Assembly: GCA_003255065.1 (NCBI GenBank)
Contig: QAOA01005271.1
Span: 2,395,717 to 2,459,716 of the forward strand
From: Cercis canadensis
Lineage: Eukaryota; Streptophyta; Magnoliopsida; Fabales; Fabaceae
DNA length: 64,000 nt
Reading direction: 5' to 3'
The notes below the pieces were generated by a model. That model was not told the origin of the DNA. It saw only the letters and a program-made list of their open reading frames with translations, and ran no database searches. Shown one piece after another: positions 58,076 to 64,000 of the stretch; the first letter of the stretch is position 1; each line of letters opens with the position of its first letter. The translations under genes and the position numbers were made by a program.

Positions 58076-61052
58076 CAATCACATTCACCCAAACCTCACA
58101 CGTTAAGTTGTTACAACTAATTAAGGAGTAAGTGGCCAGCATGATGTATACCAAAAAAAAAAAAAAGACACAAATAGATTGAAAAGCTAGATTGAAGGCT
58201 CTAAATGTCATCAAGAACAACACCAAGCTCCAAGAAGTCAACTATAACATTCTCAATATCTTCCCATACAACCTAACAATCTCCTCAATTGCCACATTCA
58301 CTCATATCCGCTGCTAGCGTGCTAGAATAGGGGCCTCTCGTTCTCATAAATGGCCATGCCTCCATAAGCGTGGGAGAATATAAGACAACACACTGACAGA
58401 GAGGTTATATTAAGGAACTAGCCTTCATGGTCACAAACCATCATTCCCATGTCATTTATACCCTCTTGGGAAAAAAAACAAAACAACCGCATCGACACTA
58501 ACCTTAAATGTGCATCTAGCCGGTAGAAGCCACTTCTCCCTTAAATTCCCTTGAGTACCATGAAAAGATGGCCTAAAATTAACTTTTTGTTAGCATCGTG
58601 ACGATGCCTAATTTGAGATAGGAAGATTTGGCTAGATCTGAAATGCAGGTTGGGTTGAGGTCGAACTAAGGGACTAGGTTGGCAGGTCAAATCAGGGTTG
58701 AGAACTGAATCTGCACAATAAGCCCAAATAAGCTAAGGGCTAAGTTAGGCGTATCTAGACTTCGAATGTCAAGTTAAGTCGATTTCGAGTATATGGAGTA
58801 ATAAATGAGTAGAAATTCAAAAGAAGTTACTACTTGTAAAGAGGATAGTATTTATATAAGCGTTGAAGATAGTTTAGTAATTTAGGTGATTGGGCTAAAA
58901 TAAGCCAAAGAGTTTTGGGCCTTTAGTGATGAGTGTGGAAACATTCTTATAATTATAACAACATGATTTTCCAGTTGTTATAATCTCTATTGGAAACCTA
59001 ATATGTTTCCTATGCACTCTATAATTTTATTCATGCCAAATGAACCACAAGCCATTCAAATTCACGTGTAGGCAGCGCAAACAAAATCTCACCAAATCAA
59101 TTCCAACAGAGGAAGAGACACCTTCCGAATTAGATCCACACAGCCGTAGATCTCATTGGCAAATGAGCAATCTAATAAAAATGTTGTAACACTCAGTTTC
59201 CAACTAAATTAATCTTTATAGGTAAGATATCATAATGCAGCACTGCCACAAAAATATTTTCCCAGTTCAGCTTTTAAAACTCGGACACAAACAGATATGA
59301 GATTTGCAAGATACGCCAGCTAATTTTTAATTTTTAACTTTTTCCCTCACAGATTCTTTCAATTCAAGCAACAAACTTAAATAGTATTGTGCCATGTAGA
59401 TAGATCAGATCACATCTGAGTGCATTATTATTATTTGCACCAGCTAAGATAGATAGCCTCTACAAAACGGACAAAACTAAAAACTATAATAACTAGCATT
59501 TGACCTTTTCTGATTTTTATTTTCAATTCAAGCAACAAACTCACATATATCATGCATTATTTGCATGATCCAAGATCGATGGCATGTAGAAAAGGGACAA
59601 AATAAAAAGTGGCATTGAAAACATCTTTACCATGATGCGAATTAGGCACGTTTTTTCTTTATCATCTTTTCTACTTTTTTTGCCTTTACGAAACTACAAT
59701 TTTAGCGAGAGAAGGAGTGGAAAAGAAAACATAACTGATATAATAATAAGATTAAGTTGAGAATTTAATCATATAAATATAGATGAAAAAAAGTAATATC
59801 GGTCATTAATACAGAGTAGCTAGAAAGAAGGAAGGAAGAAAAACTATACCAAAGAATATATAATGCATGTAAATTTCAACTAGATATTATATAAACACAC
59901 CTCTGCTGTCGTTGCAGTTTGGTTTAAAACAAATCACGAGAGATCTTCTGGTTGGCAATTAGACACCAAGTCTGATAAATGATAATATGAGAGCCAGTAA
60001 TACACCACTCGTTTGAGGACAATAAATAAACCCAAACGTATCACTAGTCACAACGATGCATTTCTTCACCAAATAAAAGCATCTTCAATGTGGGTTAATG
60101 CAATGTTTTCTTGAGGTTTTCCTTATGGTCAGTTGATGTTGTCAAAGTATTAATTGCAAAAAATACTATAAACAGAGTTTGGGTAGTTTTCTAAGCAATT
60201 GTAATTAGGTTTAGAGACCAAAAATTGGCTTTAAAACCATGTTTGGAGTGAAGGAAACCACCACTTCACTTGTAAATAGGTCGCTGGTAGTAGTTGAAAA
60301 GATAACAGGTAGAAATCACGTTCATGCAAGCCCCTTTCTATTTTTGCTGCCCAACCAAATTTTTGGCTCCCATTTTTATATATTAATGCTTTTGTCGGTT
60401 CACCTTCACTTTTGTTCTTTGGTGGGTACTTGAGGGACACGTGCTTAAATGCATTTTCATTATTTCTAGTTTTTTAACTAATCCAATTTTAAAATTAGAG
60501 TATTTTAGATACTGATTTCTTAGCAAATATTTTCTCACGTCCATACAGTGACCAGCGATTATTGACGTGGTATGATAATATGGTGTCACAACATCGCCAT
60601 CCTATATCATAAACTTCTTCCATGTTTGCACTATCCATTAAGATGAGTAACTAACAACCATTAAAAGAAATGGAGAAATCGTTTAGTAAAAAAAAAAAAA
60701 AAAGAAATGGAGAAAGGATTATATTACTTCAATTTTAAAACCACATGAGCAATAGTGGTTTTCTTCAATTTGAGAGACCTAAATAATGTTTAAGTACATA
60801 AAATGGATTTAGTATTAAAACGAACTCAACTTTCAAAAAGGTATGTATATGTAGATTTTAAAATAGAAAAAGCGTTCCTGTAGTTCCGATATTCAAAATT
60901 TTTACTTTTTTCAAATAATATTTTATATTCTATTTAATTTTGAAAAATCAATAATAAGATTTGAAATTTTTTCTTTTCTTTTTTATAAAAGAGCACAAAG
61001 CACTATGAAATGGGAAGAGGATTATGAAGGGCATTAAATTAAACCCCTAACA

Positions 61053-61267
61053 ATCCTAAGAGTTTAGTTTGGTGATAAGGATGCAATAGGTTCATTTAAG
61101 CTAGCCAAGGTTCAAAGGTCAGCACCTAAGAAAATGTTTCCCTTAAATGCACTAAGCCGATATAGGAGGTGTAGGAGGTGCACTCTTAAGATTGCTTGGA
61201 GAGAGACTTAGTCTCGGTGCGCGAAAGTTAACCCGAGAATACTCTTACTGTTAAAACAAAAACAAAA
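61053..61267 (+). mobile_element. tRNA-derived SINE with 17-bp target duplication
   Basis: Plus-strand element with an A-box (TAGTTTGGTGATAAGG near 61065-61080), a B-box (GGTTCAAAGGTC, 61109-61120), a GGTGCGCGAAAGTTAACCCG segment like the 3' part of plant Au-type SINEs, and an A-rich tail. Flanks AAATTAAACCCCTAACA (61036-61052) and AAATTAAACCTCTAACA (61268-61284) form a 17-bp duplication with one mismatch. Confidence 0.75.
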
Positions 61268-61385
61268 AAATTAAACCTCTAACATCAAACAAGTTGATTT
61301 TTTTCTTTTTTTGTCAAACCCTACCACAACTCATCACATTTGGTCCCAATAAAACTAGAACACAACATTGCCATAATACCATACT

Positions 61386-62616
61386 TAGGAGTGTAAGCCA
61401 AACCGGCTAAACCGACCAAATCGAACAGAACCGGAGGAAACCAAACCAAACCGAGAGGGTCAGTTCAGTTTTTAGTTTATGTAGCTGAAAAAACAAATGG
61501 GTCGTCGGTTCTCGGTTTTCATAAAGAAAAATCAAGGTTGAACTGAACCAAATTGAAATGCACAATACGGTCTTTAACTCTCTCCCATGTTCTAAAATCA
61601 AAAATCCCTAACTCTCCCGGAGTTCCTTCACTCTCGGTCTCAGTGGCTACTGGCAACAGTGACTTACGATGGGCAAACACCATGGTGGAGAAAGAAAATC
61701 ATAAGCTGGTGTTGATCTGATTGGAGGGAGGCCCTCTAAAATTATCATTCATTCGATGTTCAAGAACCCATATAACGAATCCAATGAATACGAAGGAGCA
61801 AGCAACTATTGCCCAGAGATCCCATGTCAATGGCTTTAAGAAGGCCCACACATTTTTCTTCCTACTGTCTATTACTGGAACAACCATTGTTACACCTGAT
61901 TCTATGTAGGGCAGTATGAAATCCATGCACTTGGATTTGTTTGCAATAATCGTTGTGTCTTCCACAACCAAATCAAACTTCTGTCCATCCAAAATATTTT
62001 CTATGAATATGAATTAGAGAAATTTCTAACACATTTTCTTGGGTTTTATTTAATTGATAAAAACAAAGAGTGCAGGACAGGGGAGAAGACAGAGAGAGAA
62101 TCAACTTGGCTTACCCCAAAATAGACTTGGTTGATCAATTCATTGTATGTTCCAGCACTCTCACCATTAGGCTTTGTGAATGGGATGAATTCGTATGGTA
62201 TGACATAAGGTAATATTTCGAGCACTTCCTTAAAGACATCGATGTAGAACCCAGTTCCATCACGTCTTACCTTCACAAATTCATCATAACCACCACCCTT
62301 CACTGGAACTCCTATTCTCAACTTCTTCTCATTTGTAGGAGTTTCCCAACCCTTTGGAACAAAGTGACTATCCCTTGCCCATATAATGGATCCTAGATTG
62401 TTTTTCAAAGCAAAATATGTGTTTGTGAAAGGGAGCTAATAAAGTAATTCCAAAGTTAATGTTGGCTTTTACTCTTTCCTTGCAAAAACCGACCAAACCG
62501 GACCGGTTTGGTTCGGTTTTACTCTAATAAATTTGAAAAATTAAACCGAACTGAACCGATATGGTTTGGTAAGTTTAGAGTGTAAACTGGATTGAACCGA
62601 ACCGATTACACCCCTA
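61386..62616. mobile_element. Non-autonomous hAT-type element carrying a captured gene fragment
   Basis: The 1231-bp element starts TAGGAGTGTAA and ends TTACACCCCTA, so its ends are an 11-bp inverted repeat with one mismatch; TAGGGGTG-type ends are typical of hAT transposons. Flanks ACCATACT (61378-61385) and ACCATACC (62617-62624) match in 7 of 8 bases, the 8-bp target duplication expected for hAT. Both subterminal zones are crowded with AACCG/CGGTT motifs, likely transposase-binding repeats. No transposase frame exists inside. Instead, the centre carries a glutamate-receptor-like gene fragment on the minus strand (about 61665-62400). The element would move only with a transposase supplied elsewhere. 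Confidence 0.8.
61665..62400 (-). pseudogene. Glutamate receptor-like (GLR) fragment inside the hAT element
   Basis: Two exon pieces on the minus strand, about 62400-62115 and 61980-61665, join in frame at GGG/GTAAGC and an acceptor ending GGACAG/AAG. The peptide covers the S1 ligand-binding lobe (GWETPTNEKKLRIGVPVK, a YEFIPF..NGES region, then FDLVVEDTTIIANKS and MDFILPYIESGVTMVVPV). It continues through the M1 helix (WDLWAIVACSFVFIGFVIWV) to FRGPPSNQI. Where intact GLRs read a Trp at the start of the pore segment (SLWFSFSTMVF), this copy has TGA at 61699-61701. After the stop the frame still reads FSFSTMVFAHR before homology ends. Ligand-binding S2, M3 and the N-terminal domain are absent, so this is not a functional channel. 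GWETPTN suggests a clade-II parent, from memory. It was probably captured from a gene elsewhere. Confidence 0.85.
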
Positions 62617-62624
62617 ACCATACC

Positions 62625-63969
62625 AAATGCTCAATCATTAAGAATTATCTTAAAAAGACAAATACTTCAATTCTTCTATCGGGAAAAAAATGATGTCATT
62701 AAATATATAAGTCATCATAAATCCTAGCGATGATAACTTTGGTAACAACTCTTCCCCTGCTTTCTTCTTGCTGTTGTTTCCTTCTCCAACAGTAGTCTAT
62801 TTTGAATTGAATTGATCAAGAAAGGGCGAAGACGACGCCTTTTATAAATAGTAGGCTGTTTGCGCCGGGATTGACCTTTCTTCATGAAAGTTGCAGTTGC
62901 AATCCATTAAATTTCTTTGTTTCCTTTTTACCAAGCAAGGCCATTTCTTTGACCATTACTTGTCCACTTATAATTTGCGCTAATATTTGCAAAATGGGAG
63001 TGGGTGGAACTCAAAAGTTCAAACGCGTGCAATGGCTTTAAGATTTGCTTATTCTTTTTCTGATTTTAAATATTAAACTATATATTGTCAATGACACCTT
63101 AATGAATAAGCTGAGAATAGTCTATTTTAAAAATCTTCCATTCAAGCTTCTATTGAAAATGAAGTGCGAGGAAATTTATTAAAAGAGATTAATATCTTTT
63201 CTTATGCTGCTAAAATTCACGGATTTAACTTTAATTTATTGATAGTGGAAAAGACATACAAATATTAAATCGTATGTGATATGAAAAATTTGTTAAAAAT
63301 CTTTAATATGAATAAAATTTTTTAGTTACTTTAGTAATGTGATAAGATATATTTTTTTAATTGAAGATAGTGTATAAAATTTTATATATATTATAGTGGA
63401 ATAAACTTAAACTAAAAAATCTTATGAATAGAAAAAGGAAACTGCTGATGACCGTTGACATTGTTTATATTGAATGTATTGATTATTAACTTTTTGATAA
63501 CTGTAGAATTATATATCGTAGTTAAGATGACCAGGTCATGCATGATTTCAAGTTGCCATCATCCCATAATCACTTATATTTTCTTTAGTGCATGTACATG
63601 ATGGACCGCAAGAAAATAGTCAAATAACATTTTTTCTTGTTTTACAAGAGCATGATATACATTATAAAATTATCCTGGCTTGTTATGTACTAGCTAGCAA
63701 CAAATGTTATTATGCATGTGAAAATTTGTTCTTATGGCCTTGTCTTTGTCACCGGATACAATACTTTTGTGGACTTATATATACAAAAACCAAACAAATT
63801 ATTGTCATTTAGTCCTTACACTAAACTAATAAAAATATGACATTTTAAGTTTTTTTTTTATTTATTTTTTTGTGCTAAAAAAAATGACTACTAGTTGACA
63901 CTTGTGAATGTGATACATCACAAAATCTTGACTTAGTCATCAAAATGTCCGATTGCAATTACTTGCCTA

Positions 63970-64000
<31 letters not shown>
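62625..64000. other. Spacer to the window end
   Basis: AT-rich, no supported gene or RNA. Open frames such as 63588-63812 have no recognisable domain. The window closes in a T run from 63973, so nothing can be said about what follows. Confidence 0.5.

Larger units (their letters stand above)
56522..61052. other. Repeat-rich spacer upstream of the ADIP-like gene
   Basis: No supported gene. It contains a MITE-like element at 57003-57316, family B copies at 57464-57881 and 57942-58075, and otherwise AT-rich DNA. Bases 58150-58900 look like degraded repeat sequence (recurring GGTTGAGGTCGAAC-type runs) without a frame. Open frames at 58047-58241 and 60231-60589 are not recognised. Confidence 0.5.

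Noticed and set aside
58150-58900. Possible remnant of a retrotransposon or degenerate gene
   Set aside because: Slightly richer in GC with recurring short motifs, but no long terminal repeat, primer site or open frame could be shown.
1-64000. CRISPR arrays, rRNA and tRNA genes
   Set aside because: None seen; the only tRNA-like boxes belong to SINEs, and a CRISPR array is not expected in plant nuclear DNA.

Overview
The window is nuclear DNA of a eudicot plant. The genes have GT-AG introns, AT-rich spacers, MITE- and SINE-type repeats, and plant-only families: Rubisco small subunit, PLS-class PPR, VIN3-like PHD protein, AINTEGUMENTA-like AP2 factor and glutamate-receptor-like sequence. The species cannot be named from the sequence alone. 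I rebuilt the spliced genes by hand from splice sites, reading-frame phase and family sequence knowledge; every listed model keeps an open frame from ATG to stop.

Layout. 1-1.5 kb: spacer with two short direct duplications. 1.5-2.2 kb (+): SNRNP27-like spliceosomal RS protein. 2.2-7.8 kb: its probable 3'UTR intron, then a 1.65-kb inverted-repeat element. 7.8-8.7 kb (-): three-exon Rubisco small subunit that resembles the divergent RbcS-T lineage. 9.4-11 kb (-): intronless PPR-E protein. 11.7-16.4 kb (-): VIN3-like Polycomb-associated PHD/FNIII/VID protein, 741 aa. 16.4-32.6 kb: about 16 kb without genes, holding a SINE, three MITE families and short duplications at single-N assembly joins. 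32.6-35.6 kb (-): AINTEGUMENTA-like AP2 factor of the AIL5/PLT5 type, 9 exons, 525 aa. 35.6-41.5 kb: spacer with a SINE and a G-box cluster. 41.5-45.1 kb (-): RPA2 (RPA32), 10 exons, 273 aa, with an E2F site, TATA box and telo-box upstream. 46.3-50 kb: a small AT-hook protein and two divergently transcribed DUF688-type paralogs. 51.6-56.5 kb (-): ADIP/SSX2IP-like coiled-coil protein, 16 exons. 56.5-64 kb: repeats, including a SINE and a hAT-type element carrying a captured, broken glutamate-receptor-like gene fragment.

How the genes relate. From memory, SNRNP27, VIN3, AIL5 and the ADIP protein lie close together on Arabidopsis chromosome 5 (around At5g57370-At5g57410). This window would then be the collinear region, and the VIN3-like gene a positional counterpart of VIN3. 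There is no operon-like coupling. The themes are splicing, PRC2 silencing, meristem transcription control, organelle RNA editing, DNA replication and microtubules. The most unusual item is the hAT element near 61.4-62.6 kb: it has matching ends, a near-perfect 8-bp target duplication, and a spliceable GLR fragment stopped by one nonsense codon.
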